Shown piece after piece: positions 8,301 to 17,186 of a stretch of 64,000 nt of DNA; within the stretch, counting starts at the first letter, position 1; each line of letters opens with the position of its first letter. The stretch comes from Mycolicibacterium peregrinum (GTDB taxonomy: Bacteria > Actinomycetota > Actinomycetes > Mycobacteriales > Mycobacteriaceae). Made by a program: the position numbers and the translations under genes. The stretch is taken from the NCBI RefSeq assembly GCF_001665785.1, contig NZ_LZSO01000050.1:124001-188000 (forward strand), in the 5' to 3' direction. Under the pieces are notes generated by a model. The model saw only the letters and a list, made by a program, of their open reading frames with translations. It was not told where the DNA came from and did no database searches.

Positions 8301-8807
8301 GTGTCGTTCTGGGATCCCAGGAATGTGCCGCCCTATCCCCCGGCTCGTTACATCAAGGACGAGCCGGAAGTCAGCGCCTGGCTGAGGAGCGGTGACCAGC
8401 CGCCCGACTACGACTCGCTGGGGCTGGTGCGGTACCACTACCTGGCCAACCAACAGCAGACCGATGGCGACTACGGGCTGTACCGCGTCGACATCAGCCC
8501 GCAGGGCGGCGGACCCGGCCCGCATTTTCACCGGGCCATGTCGGAGGCGTTCTTCGTCTTGTCCGGCACCGTCAGGCTCTATGACGGAAACGACTGGCGC
8601 GACGGCAACCAAGGCGACTTCCTGTACGTCCCGCCGGGCGGCATCCACGGCTTCCGCAACGAGGCCGACGCGCCGACATCGTTGCTGATGTTGTTTGCCC
8701 CCGGCGCGCCGCGGGAGGCCTATTTCGAAGGGTTCGCCCAGTTGGCCGACCTCACCGATGAGGAACGTGCCGAGTGGTTCGTCAAGAACGACAACTACTT
8801 CCTCTGA
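8301..8807 (+). CDS. Cupin-domain protein
   Basis: A 168-residue protein with one conserved cupin barrel. The metal-binding motif region is GPHFHRAMSEAFFVLSGTV (residues about 73-92), with GDFLYVPPGGIHGF (about 105-118) as the second cupin motif including the last His. This is the usual shape of small cupins that bind a metal and act as dioxygenases, isomerases or sugar binders; which one is not visible. The GTG at 8301 is 6 bases after TAGGCT. It is not obviously coupled to the SDR upstream. Confidence 0.85.
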   Translation: MSFWDPRNVPPYPPARYIKDEPEVSAWLRSGDQPPDYDSLGLVRYHYLANQQQTDGDYGLYRVDISPQGGGPGPHFHRAMSEAFFVLSGTVRLYDGNDWRDGNQGDFLYVPPGGIHGFRNEADAPTSLLMLFAPGAPREAYFEGFAQLADLTDEERAEWFVKNDNYFL

Positions 8808-8809
8808 CC

Positions 8810-9091
8810 GTGAACCGCTGGCGGATGCTCGCCTGCGCCGCGCCGGCATCCACGGTGCTCGCCGGATGCGTGGCCGACCGGGGCAGCGAAGCCCAAGACC
8901 GAACCCCGGGACGACGAGATCGCCACTGCCGTCGCAGCCGCCCTGGCCGAACTCGACCGGCCTGTCGATCTGATCCTGAAGGGCGGACACCGATGGTGGA
9001 GATGACGATCGGTGGCTGCTTCCGGCACGAGAAGGCGCACGTGCCGTCCGTCCTCGAGACCGAGCTGGCCCGCGCCTACGAACGATGCTGA
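8810..9091 (+). pseudogene. Frameshifted lipoprotein remnant (or gene with two compensating indels)
   Basis: From the GTG at 8810, two bases after the cupin stop, the frame begins as a lipoprotein signal (MLACAAPASTVLAGC, lipobox Cys). After about 8895 the same frame loses its third-position GC bias. A different frame (offset +1) then reads DDEIATAVAAALAELDRPVD with good codon bias until about 8990. The first frame then resumes as MVEMTIGGCFRHEKAHVPS and ends at 9091. Two opposite single-base indels would restore one continuous lipoprotein of about 93 residues. This is either real decay or a pair of sequence errors. Nothing gene-like follows between 9092 and 9269. The protein family is not recognised. 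Confidence 0.45.
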
Positions 9092-9269
9092 GCGTTTGCT
9101 CCATCGCCGCGAGTGCACGGCGCGAATACGGCACACCACGGGTGAGCGAACGCGCCGGGCCTGCGGTAGACAACCAGCTCGGCGAGCGACACGCCCGGCG
9201 AGCTCCTGCGGATATGCGCCGACGTAACGCGCTGGCCTAGACTGCTTTCCGACGGAGAGGAGTCCTAGG

Positions 9270-10976
9270 GTGCGGGCTGATGCAGCGCCCAGCACCCAGG
9301 CACTTCGGGGCTGGCAGCGCAAGGCGCTGGTGAAATATCTGACGGCCAAACCGCGGGACTACCTTGCGGTCGCCACCCCTGGCGCGGGGAAGACGACGTT
9401 TGCGCTGCGGATCGCGGCCGAACTGCTCAACGACCGCACGGTCGACGCGATCACCGTGGTGGTGCCCACCGAGCACCTCAAGATCCAGTGGGCCGAGTCG
9501 GCAGCACGTAACGGCATCGCCCTGGATCCGAGATTCAGCAACTCCGACTCTCAGACCTCGGCCGAGTATCACGGCGTGGTCGTCACCTATGCCCAGGTGG
9601 CCAGCCACCCCACGCGGCACCGGGTCCGCACCGAGAACCGCAAGACGCTCGTCATCTTCGACGAGATCCACCACGGCGGTGACTCGAAGAGTTGGGGCGA
9701 CGCGATGCGCGAGGCCTTCGACGACGCGACGCGGCGCCTGTCCCTGACCGGTACCCCGTTCCGCAGCGATGACAGCCCGATCCCGTTCGTCAACTACGAG
9801 CCCGACGAGGCCGGGTTCCAGCGGTCACAGGCCGACCACGTGTACGGCTATTCGGACGCACTGGCCGACGGTGTGGTCCGGCCCGTGGTGTTCCTGGCGT
9901 ACTCGGGTGAGGCCCGTTGGCGCGACAGTGCCGGCGAGGAGCACGCGGCGCGGCTCGGCGAGCCGCTGACCGCCGAGCACACCGCCCGGGCCTGGCGCAC
10001 CGCCCTGAACCCGACGGGCGAGTGGATGCCCGCGGTCATCGCGGCCGCCGACAAACGGTTGCAGCAGAAGCGTCAGCATGTGCCCGATGCCGGCGGCATG
10101 ATCATCGCCACCAACCAGACCACCGCCCGTGCGTACGCCGATCTGCTCACCAAGATCACCGGCGAGGTGCCCACCGTGGTGCTCTCCGACGACCCCAGCG
10201 CGTCCGACCGGATCAGTCAGTACTCGGCGAGCACCAGCCGATGGCTGGTCGCGGTCCGCATGGTGTCCGAGGGCGTCGACGTGCCGCGGTTGTCGGTCGG
10301 CGTGTACGCCACGAGCGCATCGACGCCGTTGTTCTTCGCGCAGGCCATCGGCCGGTTCGTGCGGTCGCGGCGCCCCGGTGAGACCGCGAGCATCTTCCTG
10401 CCGTCGGTGCCCAACCTGCTGCTGCTCGCCAGCGAGATGGAAGCCCAGCGCAACCATGTGCTGGGCAAGCCGCACCGGGAATCCGACGGGCTGGACGACG
10501 AGGCGCTCGAAGCTGCCGAGAAGCGCAAGGACGAGAAGGGCGAGCTGGAGAACGGCTTCGAGTCGCTGGGCGCCGACGCCGAACTGGACCAGGTCATCTT
10601 CGACGGCTCCTCCTTCGGCACCGCCACGCCGGCCGGCAGTGACGAGGAGGCCGACTACCTGGGCATCCCCGGCCTGCTCGACGCCGAGCAGATGCGGGAC
10701 CTGTTGCGGCGCAGGCAGGATGAGCAACTCACCAAGCGCACGGCCGAAGCCGCGGTGTCGGGTGGCCCGCCGCCGTCGCGCACCACGCACGGCCAGATCC
10801 GCGAACTGCGTCGTGAACTCAACGCGTTGGTGACCATCGCGCATCACCGGACCGGCAAGCCGCACGGTTGGATCCACAACGAGCTCCGCCGCATCTGCGG
10901 CGGCCCTCCGGTGGCTGCCGCGACCACCGATCAGCTCAAGCAACGCATCGAAGCCGTGCGGGATCTGAAGGCCTGA
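9270..10976 (+). CDS. DEAD/DEAH-box superfamily II helicase
   Basis: A 568-residue nucleic-acid-dependent ATPase. Visible motifs are Walker A TPGAGKT (residues 36-42), motif II DEIHH (131-135), motif III region SLTGTPFR (158-165) and motif VI QAIGRFVRSRRP (about 358-369). These define the two RecA-like lobes of a superfamily II helicase of the type III restriction-subunit/UvrB-like branch. A charged linker and a C-terminal helical segment (residues 480-568) follow. No nuclease or methylase is adjacent, so a restriction role is not supported. The start is the GTG at 9270 with GGAGAGG ten bases upstream. Its function in the cell is unknown. Confidence 0.88.
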   Translation: MRADAAPSTQALRGWQRKALVKYLTAKPRDYLAVATPGAGKTTFALRIAAELLNDRTVDAITVVVPTEHLKIQWAESAARNGIALDPRFSNSDSQTSAEYHGVVVTYAQVASHPTRHRVRTENRKTLVIFDEIHHGGDSKSWGDAMREAFDDATRRLSLTGTPFRSDDSPIPFVNYEPDEAGFQRSQADHVYGYSDALADGVVRPVVFLAYSGEARWRDSAGEEHAARLGEPLTAEHTARAWRTALNPTGEWMPAVIAAADKRLQQKRQHVPDAGGMIIATNQTTARAYADLLTKITGEVPTVVLSDDPSASDRISQYSASTSRWLVAVRMVSEGVDVPRLSVGVYATSASTPLFFAQAIGRFVRSRRPGETASIFLPSVPNLLLLASEMEAQRNHVLGKPHRESDGLDDEALEAAEKRKDEKGELENGFESLGADAELDQVIFDGSSFGTATPAGSDEEADYLGIPGLLDAEQMRDLLRRRQDEQLTKRTAEAAVSGGPPPSRTTHGQIRELRRELNALVTIAHHRTGKPHGWIHNELRRICGGPPVAAATTDQLKQRIEAVRDLKA

Positions 10977-11104
10977 CACAGGCCGGACGCGGCGTTCGAC
11001 CGCGATAAATTCAGAGTCCGCCAAACTCCCCCGAGACTCAACTGGAACTTGTTACAGTCGGCCAATTGCGTTCTGTTGCAGCCAGAACAGTTGGGGGAGA
11101 GGCT

Positions 11105-13360
11105 ATGCCGACGACATCCGCTACCACTGGAGGCGCCCGCTTCATCGGGCGAGTGGGCACGCTCGCGGTCGCACTGGGAATAGGTGTGGCGGTGGCCAAC
11201 GGCACCGCGATCGCGTCCGCCGAAACCGGTGGTTCGGACTCGTCTGGAACACATTCGAAGACGACCGGCAGTACCAAGACCGACAGCTCGACCCCGAAGA
11301 AGGGCCCCCGCAAACCGTCCCCCTCGGACCCACAGAAGCTGGCCAAACGAGTCACCGACGCGGCCGCCAGGGTGGAGTCCGCGCTCGGCAGTTCGAAGCT
11401 CGGCGAGCGTCGTCCATCGGCAGCATCGACCGACCGCAAGACAGACGGCACGGATGGAAAGAGCAGCAAGGGCACCACGAAATCCACGGCGGCCGACGCC
11501 GTCGAGACCGCGGCCGACAACGTGCGACAGTCGGTATCGCGAGCCTTCACCAAGGCCACCGACACTCCCCGTAAGCTCTCGGCCGCACTGGACAACCGGC
11601 CGCAGGCCGCCGAGGCCGAGACCGAGGCCACCGCGCCACTGGAGACACTGACGGTCGTCACCAGGACGGTGGCGAAAGATGTTGTAGATCGCCTGATTCC
11701 GGTGTCAGCTCGCACGCAGGCCCCGGCGGCGCAGTCCATCCCGGAGATGGTGGCGGCCGCCACGGAGCGGCTCAAACCGCGTCTCCCGGAGACTCCGGTG
11801 AGCCCGCTGCAGGACCTCGGACTGGCGGCGCTGCTGGGCTGGTCGCGACGCGATGGCAGCCAGGGTCTCGTCCCCATCGGACGCGTCACCACACCGGAGA
11901 CGACGTCGCAGGTCCCTCCGGAGGTGACATCCCAGGTGACCACGCAGGCGACGAGCATACTGGCCACCGAGGATCAGCTCGCGGCCGAACAACAGGTCAG
12001 CCAGATCGTCAACACACCGTTCGTCCAGTTGGCCAAGGTGGTCCTGATGGCGGCCTGGTACGTGGAGGCGGCCAAGAACTTCGCGACCGTCGGCGGGCCC
12101 GACTTCACCAACTTCTCGCAGCTCAATCAGGCCGCCACCGAGTTCGCCAACCAGTCGGCGACAGAGTTCCTGCTGCTGAATTCCAACGATCCGAAGCTGC
12201 TGCTGCAGGTCAACCCGCCGCACAGCTGGAACGGGCAGGATGCAGGCGGCACCCGGATCTGGTACGACAACCCCGATACCGTCTACCGCTTCACGGGTAT
12301 CAACGGCGCATCGACCTACCAGATCGAGGGCAAGGTCGCGGGGTATGACCCGGCCGACCCGAGTACCCACCCCACTTCTGCGAACACCAATTTCAGTGTG
12401 CTCACCGGAATCAACGGGGTCACCGCCGCCAACCTCAACGGCGAGGAACTCAGCATCCGCGACGACGGCACGTTCACCATCGTGGTGAGTCCTGATGGCG
12501 CACCGGCCAACCCCGAGAAGGGTATGAACTACATTCAGGCCCCGGCCAACTCGACCATCCTCGCCACCCGGAACACCTTGGGCGACTGGAACACCGAGAC
12601 GCCCATGACGCTGACCATCGAGAAGACCGCAGGGCCGCCCAGCAGCTTGTTCAGCCAGATCGGCGGATTCGCGATCCCGGTCATCGGCGAGACGGTGGTG
12701 AAGAATCCGCTCCTGATGAGCCTGGTGTCGATCGTGCCGGCGTTCGACAGGGCCCCGCTGCTGTTGTCGTCCGCCGAGACGGCCATCCTGATGCTGGTCA
12801 CCGGAATCAACGGTGAGAACACCTACATGTCCGTGGCGACCGCCACCGGAGCGCCCAACGTGCTGTCCCAGCCGCAGCACAACGCGCAGTTCCTCTCCAC
12901 ACAGTTGCAGAGCGCCGGCTACTTCCAGCTCAAGGACGACGAGGCGATGGTCATCACCGTCGATCCCGGTGATGCGGAGTACTTCGTGGTGCCGGTGACC
13001 AACGACTGGACCATCACGGGCGACACCCGCAACCAGCAGACCAGCCTGAACAACAGCCAGGCCATCAAGAACGCGGACGGCACCTACACGATCGTCGTGT
13101 CCAAGAACGATCCCGGCGTGGCGAACTGGGTGTCCACCGGCGGCCTCAACCAGGGCACCATCTCGATGCGTTTCCAGGGTGTGGACCCGAACGCGACGAA
13201 CATGCCGAAGGTGACGACGCAGGTGGTGAAGGTTACTGAGGTCCCAGGCATCGTGAACGATCCGGGCAACCCCAACTACAACCCCGACCAGCTCAACTAC
13301 GACCGCGCGCAGCAGATCGCCGACCGCCAGGCCGGATACGACCGCCGCTACACGGTCTGA
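11105..13360 (+). CDS. Large secreted protein with DUF1214-like C-terminal half
   Basis: A 751-residue exported protein. Residues 1-40 form a Sec signal (hydrophobic VGTLAVALGIGVAVANG, cleavage after ASA). Residues 40-280 are low-complexity Ser/Thr/Lys/Ala, then a globular part follows. The globular part contains two similar motif blocks (FTGINGASTYQIEG near 400 and VTGINGENTYMS near 570). The late segment NWVSTGGLNQGTISMRF resembles the end of DUF1214 proteins. Mycobacterial homologues are usually annotated only as hypothetical or DUF1214. The ATG at 11105 has GGGGGAGAGG upstream; an in-frame TTG at 11066 would put 13 residues before the signal and is less likely. The gene ends six bases from the convergent HAD gene. 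Confidence 0.82.
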   Translation: MPTTSATTGGARFIGRVGTLAVALGIGVAVANGTAIASAETGGSDSSGTHSKTTGSTKTDSSTPKKGPRKPSPSDPQKLAKRVTDAAARVESALGSSKLGERRPSAASTDRKTDGTDGKSSKGTTKSTAADAVETAADNVRQSVSRAFTKATDTPRKLSAALDNRPQAAEAETEATAPLETLTVVTRTVAKDVVDRLIPVSARTQAPAAQSIPEMVAAATERLKPRLPETPVSPLQDLGLAALLGWSRRDGSQGLVPIGRVTTPETTSQVPPEVTSQVTTQATSILATEDQLAAEQQVSQIVNTPFVQLAKVVLMAAWYVEAAKNFATVGGPDFTNFSQLNQAATEFANQSATEFLLLNSNDPKLLLQVNPPHSWNGQDAGGTRIWYDNPDTVYRFTGINGASTYQIEGKVAGYDPADPSTHPTSANTNFSVLTGINGVTAANLNGEELSIRDDGTFTIVVSPDGAPANPEKGMNYIQAPANSTILATRNTLGDWNTETPMTLTIEKTAGPPSSLFSQIGGFAIPVIGETVVKNPLLMSLVSIVPAFDRAPLLLSSAETAILMLVTGINGENTYMSVATATGAPNVLSQPQHNAQFLSTQLQSAGYFQLKDDEAMVITVDPGDAEYFVVPVTNDWTITGDTRNQQTSLNNSQAIKNADGTYTIVVSKNDPGVANWVSTGGLNQGTISMRFQGVDPNATNMPKVTTQVVKVTEVPGIVNDPGNPNYNPDQLNYDRAQQIADRQAGYDRRYTV

Positions 13361-13366
13361 TCGGAG

Positions 13367-14182
13367 CTACAACTCCAGCAGCTCAGGAAGTTCGGCCACC
13401 GAGTCGATGACATGGTTGGGTTGCATCGCGAATTCGTCTGCGGCCCAACGGTCCAACACGGACTGACGGAACTTCCCGGTGCGCACGAGCACGCCCGCCA
13501 TCCCCACCACCTGAGCGGCCAGCACGTCGTTGTTCAGGTCGTCACCGATCATGTACATCTCCTCGGGGTCGACACCGAGGCGGTTGGCTGCGGCCAGAAA
13601 CCCCTCCGGGGCGGGCTTGCCGACGGCCGTGGCCTTGCGGCCCGAGGTCGCTTCCATCCCGGCGAGATACATGCCGGTGTCGACCCGCAGGCCCTCGGTG
13701 GTGTTCCACGCGGTGCTGCGGTGCATGGCCACCACGGGCACGCCCTGGGCCATCCAGTCGTAGACCCAGCTGAGCGTGAGGTGGTTGTACTCGGGCCCGG
13801 CGCCGCCGAGCAGCACCACGTCGGGGGTGTCCGGGGCGGCAGGTCCGGTGAACTCACCCGAATACACCACGTCGACGCCGGGCATGTCCTCACCGATCTG
13901 CCCGCTGTTGACCAGGAAACATCGGGCGCCGGGATAGCGGTCACGGACGTATTCGGCGGTCAGAGCCGCCGCGGTGATCACCTCGTCGGCGGCGACGTCC
14001 ATCCCGGCGGCGGTCAGCAGGTCGGCGATCTGCGCGCGGGTACGGGTGGTGGTGTTCGTCAGATAGGACCGGGCGATCTGCCGCTCGGCCAACATCCGCA
14101 GCGTCTGTGCCGCACCGTCGATGGGCTGCCAGGAGGTCACGAGCACACCATCGATGTCGAACAGCACTCCACCGATAGCCAT
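13367..14182 (-). CDS. HAD-IIA family hydrolase (NagD/LHPP-like phosphatase)
   Basis: A 271-residue phosphatase of the haloacid dehalogenase superfamily. Motif I is FDIDGVLV (residues 8-15), with the Asp nucleophile and the acid/base Asp. Motif II is YLTNTTTR near residue 40. The type IIA cap sits in the middle, and motif IV GDDLNNDV binds magnesium near residue 218. The length and cap type fit NagD-like sugar or nucleotide phosphatases; the substrate is unknown. The ATG at 14182 follows TACTGT (14189-14194) by 6 bases, so a leaderless start is likely. Confidence 0.9.
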   Translation of the reverse strand: MAIGGVLFDIDGVLVTSWQPIDGAAQTLRMLAERQIARSYLTNTTTRTRAQIADLLTAAGMDVAADEVITAAALTAEYVRDRYPGARCFLVNSGQIGEDMPGVDVVYSGEFTGPAAPDTPDVVLLGGAGPEYNHLTLSWVYDWMAQGVPVVAMHRSTAWNTTEGLRVDTGMYLAGMEATSGRKATAVGKPAPEGFLAAANRLGVDPEEMYMIGDDLNNDVLAAQVVGMAGVLVRTGKFRQSVLDRWAADEFAMQPNHVIDSVAELPELLEL

Positions 14183-14188
14183 GCAGCG

Positions 14189-14194
14189 ACAGTA
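14189..14194 (-). promoter_or_regulatory. -10 box TACTGT, leaderless start of HAD hydrolase
   Basis: TACTGT on the minus strand is followed by 6 bases and the ATG at 14182. Confidence 0.5.
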
Positions 14195-14207
14195 AACGTC
14201 CGCGAAT

Positions 14208-15671
14208 TCAGCGCAACTCGGGGCCTGCCGGTCCGGAGGTCCACCCGTTGTCGGCCACCCAGGGCGAGGCGGCGGCCGCCACGGACCACGCCTGCGCGGC
14301 GGGGAGGTCGATCACGGCGTACCGCTTCTCCCCGGCGGCGGTCGCCGCGATCAGGGTGGCCACACCGGCGCGACGCTGAAAGAACGTCTGCCGCACCGTC
14401 CATCCGATGACCCCGGCGGCATCCAGGTGGTCGCGGCGTCGCTCCAGGCTGCCGGCACCGGCGACCAGCCAGCCGTCGCGCACCAGATGTCCGAGGGATC
14501 GGGCCCGGTCCGCGGCCAGCAGCGCCGCGCATCCGACCGACAACACCCACAGCACCCAGGCCCACACCGGCACCCCGAGCGCCAGCAACGCCGCACCGGC
14601 CACTGCGGGCAGTACCAGGGCGCGGGTCCAGCGCCGCCGCACCGCGGCCGGCCCGTGGGCCACCAGCGGGGCATCGACGGCACCCGGATTGCCGATCAAC
14701 TCCGCCAGCACTCCCCTGGCCGTGCCGGATGGGCAGGGTGGCAGCAGCAGTGAGGCCTCCCCCTCGCCGCCGACGCCGGTCATCACCGCGTCCAGGCGGG
14801 CGCCACCGAACGCGCGGACCAGCAACGGCTCGCGCAGGGTGCCGCCGCGCAACCGCCGCATGTCGTAGGTGTGCTCGAGCCGACGTAGCAGGCCGTGCTC
14901 CATGTGCAGAACATCGGAATCCCTACGCAACACGAGGTTTCCATAGGTCAGCAACGACCGCAGTACCGACAGCACCACCGAGGCCACCAGGATCACCAGC
15001 ACGCCGGCGACCACGGCAGCCAGGGTCCCGAGGCGTTCGACCAGCGCAACCCCGGACTGGGCGAGCTCTGAGTCCCGCAGTGCGGCACCCACACCGGCTT
15101 GATAGACCACGCCGGCCGCGGCCGCGATCATGGCCAGACCGGTGAAACTCAGCGGGCTGTAACGCAGCCAGGACGGCTGCCAGCGGGCCAGCTCGCGTCC
15201 CGCCGGCGCCTCGGCCACCGGTACCGCATCGGCAAGCAGGATCGCGCGCAGCCGGGGCACCTGCTCCGCCTCGACCGCATCGAGGGCGAACACGGTGTCG
15301 CCCTTGGCTTCCTGGCCGGTGCTGATCCGCAGCACGGTCAGCCCGAGCAGCCGATGCAGCAGCCGGGCATCGGTCGAGACCGACCGGATCCGGTTACGCG
15401 GCACCGACAGCGTCTTGCGTTGCACCAGCCCGGTGCGCAGTTGCACCTCGTCCGGTTCGATGCGATAGGTGGTGGTGAACCACCGCGCCAGGCCGATGCC
15501 GATGGTGAGCGCGATCGCCGCGATCGTCCAGCCCTGGTTGCCGGTCGCCGAGCCGAGCACCACCGCTCCGATGAGCAACGGAATCTGTTGCAGCACTTCA
15601 TGCACCGGATGGACCAGCAGCATGCGCGGGCTCAGCCGCTGCCACTGCGGCGCGACAGCCGGCACGCTCAT
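14208..15671 (-). CDS. PH-domain membrane protein (YdbT-like)
   Basis: A 487-residue integral membrane protein with two or three bacterial PH (bPH_2, formerly DUF304) domains alternating with helix pairs. The first PH block is visible after residue 60 (YRIEPDEVQLRTGLVQRKT, then VPRNRIRSVSTD). Later blocks start near MEHGLLRRLEHT and near LVRDGWLVAGAGSLERRRD. Helices include LSFTGLAMIAAAAGVVYQAG and VVAGVLVILVASVVLSVLR. It overlaps the upstream YdbS-like gene by four bases, so the two are translationally coupled. The pair resembles Bacillus YdbS/YdbT; the molecular function is not known to me. Confidence 0.87.
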   Translation of the reverse strand: MSVPAVAPQWQRLSPRMLLVHPVHEVLQQIPLLIGAVVLGSATGNQGWTIAAIALTIGIGLARWFTTTYRIEPDEVQLRTGLVQRKTLSVPRNRIRSVSTDARLLHRLLGLTVLRISTGQEAKGDTVFALDAVEAEQVPRLRAILLADAVPVAEAPAGRELARWQPSWLRYSPLSFTGLAMIAAAAGVVYQAGVGAALRDSELAQSGVALVERLGTLAAVVAGVLVILVASVVLSVLRSLLTYGNLVLRRDSDVLHMEHGLLRRLEHTYDMRRLRGGTLREPLLVRAFGGARLDAVMTGVGGEGEASLLLPPCPSGTARGVLAELIGNPGAVDAPLVAHGPAAVRRRWTRALVLPAVAGAALLALGVPVWAWVLWVLSVGCAALLAADRARSLGHLVRDGWLVAGAGSLERRRDHLDAAGVIGWTVRQTFFQRRAGVATLIAATAAGEKRYAVIDLPAAQAWSVAAAASPWVADNGWTSGPAGPELR

Positions 15672-16162
15672 GTGGCGTCCTGCTCACCGATCGCCGCGAT
15701 GTCGGTCAACTGCGCCACCACGTGATCGGCCACGACGTCGTCGAGTGCCACGATCCGCACCGCGCCCGCCGAGGATGCCGTCGTCACCGTCACGTTGGCC
15801 AGGCCGAACATCCGGTCCAGCGGGCCCCGGTGGGTGTCCACGGTCTGCACCCGGGAGATCGGCGCGATCCGCCGCTCCTGCACCAGCCACCCCGTACGGG
15901 TGTACACCGCAGGGGTCCCGGACCCGACGTTGATGTCCCACCGATGGACCCGGTAACGCCACATCGGGACCACCACGATGAACAGCGCCGCACCTAGGAC
16001 CGTGACGCCCGCGGCGGCGCCGTGCAGCCACGGCATCCGCTGGTCGATCGCGAACCAGATCAGCTGCGCCAGTGTCAGTACCACCCATGGGATGGCCGCG
16101 CCCAATGCCCACACCAGCGGCGCCTTGCGGCTGGGCCGCTGGGCGGGATCGATCAGATTCAC
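15668..16162 (-). CDS. PH-domain membrane protein (YdbS-like)
   Basis: A 164-residue partner of the gene above. Two N-terminal helices (LVWALGAAIPWVVLTLAQLI and AAAGVTVLGAALFIVVVPMW) are followed by one bacterial PH domain (YRVHRWDINVGS through APISRVQTVDTHRGPLDRMF). The start is the GTG at 16162. It is divergent from the SDR at 16263, with 100 bases between. As in other bacteria, the short PH protein is followed immediately by the long one. Confidence 0.87.
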   Translation of the reverse strand: MNLIDPAQRPSRKAPLVWALGAAIPWVVLTLAQLIWFAIDQRMPWLHGAAAGVTVLGAALFIVVVPMWRYRVHRWDINVGSGTPAVYTRTGWLVQERRIAPISRVQTVDTHRGPLDRMFGLANVTVTTASSAGAVRIVALDDVVADHVVAQLTDIAAIGEQDAT

Positions 16163-16250
16163 TGGGCGAACACCGGCAGGACCGCGATCAGAGTGCGCAT
16201 GGTTCCCAGACTGCTATGGCGCCGAGGTGCCGTCCAGCACCCACGTTCCG

Positions 16251-16256
16251 TATGTT
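16251..16256 (+). promoter_or_regulatory. -10 box TATGTT, leaderless start of second SDR
   Basis: TATGTT is followed by 6 bases and the ATG at 16263. The surrounding ACGTTCCGTAT (16243-16253) matches the promoter block in front of the SDR at 7343. Confidence 0.6.
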
Positions 16257-16262
16257 CAACCC

Positions 16263-17186
16263 ATGAGCGCCAATTCCAAGTGGACCGAGGCCGATGTCCC
16301 CGATCAGTCCGGACGGATCGCGATCGTCACCGGCTCCAATACCGGGCTGGGCTTCGAGACCGCCCGCGTGCTCGCCGCCAAGGGCGCGCACGTCGTCGTC
16401 GCCGTGCGCAATCTGGACAAGGGCCGCGAGGCCGTCGACCGGATCACCGCCGCCGCGCCGAAGGCCGACCTCAAGCTGCAGCACCTCGATGTGGGCTCGC
16501 TGGACTCGGTCCGTACCGCGGCCGACGAGCTCAAAGCCGCCTACCCGCGAATCGACCTGCTGATCAACAACGCCGGGGTGATGTACCCGCCCAAGCAGAC
16601 CACTGTCGACGGCTTCGAGTTGCAGTTCGGCACCAACCATCTCGGCGCCTTCGCACTGACCGGGCTGCTGCTCGATCATCTGCTGCCGGTCGACGGATCG
16701 CGCGTCGTCGCGGTCGCCAGCGTCGCGCACCGCATCCAGGCCGCCATCCACTTCGACGACCTGCAGTGGGAACGCAGCTACAACCGGGTCGCCGCGTACG
16801 GGCAGTCCAAGCTGTCCAACCTGCTGTTCACCTACGAACTCCAACGCAGACTGGCCGCCAAGAACGAGCCGACCATCGCGGTGGCCGCCCACCCCGGCCT
16901 GTCCAACACCGAACTCATGCGCCACATCCCTGGCACCGGCCTGCCGGGCTACAGCCAGGTAGCGAGCCTGTTCACCAACAGCCCGGCCAAGGGCGCGCTC
17001 GCCACGCTGCGGGCCGCCACCGCTCCCGACGTTCGCGGCGGCCAGTACTACGGCCCCTCCGGTTTCCGCGAGATGGTCGGCTATCCGAAGCTTGTGACCT
17101 CCAGCAAGCAGTCCCACGACGAGGACCTGCAACGCCGGTTGTGGACCGTGTCGGAAGAGCTCACCGGCGTCAGCTTCCCGGTGTGA
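16263..17186 (+). CDS. Short-chain dehydrogenase/reductase, copy 2 (Rv0439c-type)
   Basis: A 307-residue SDR with TGSNTGLG at residues 23-30, NNAG at 102-105, serine in VASVAHR at 153, and YGQSK with Tyr179 and Lys183. Its position between groEL2 and moeA matches Rv0439c in the M. tuberculosis order I recall, so this is the ancestral copy and the SDR at 7343 is the extra one. I take the ATG at 16263 because a TATGTT box lies 6 bases before it and no Shine-Dalgarno exists. Upstream in-frame extension would run through the divergent gene. The stop overlaps the moeA start by one base, so the two are co-translated. The substrate is unknown. Confidence 0.92.
   Translation: MSANSKWTEADVPDQSGRIAIVTGSNTGLGFETARVLAAKGAHVVVAVRNLDKGREAVDRITAAAPKADLKLQHLDVGSLDSVRTAADELKAAYPRIDLLINNAGVMYPPKQTTVDGFELQFGTNHLGAFALTGLLLDHLLPVDGSRVVAVASVAHRIQAAIHFDDLQWERSYNRVAAYGQSKLSNLLFTYELQRRLAAKNEPTIAVAAHPGLSNTELMRHIPGTGLPGYSQVASLFTNSPAKGALATLRAATAPDVRGGQYYGPSGFREMVGYPKLVTSSKQSHDEDLQRRLWTVSEELTGVSFPV

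Noticed and set aside
9270..10976. Reading the helicase as part of a restriction or defence system
   Set aside because: No methylase, nuclease or other defence gene is adjacent, and the protein has no fused nuclease motif that I can see.
16022..17185. Long in-frame extension upstream of moeA
   Set aside because: It covers the SDR gene out of frame and is Arg/Pro-rich; the TGATG overlap marks the true start.
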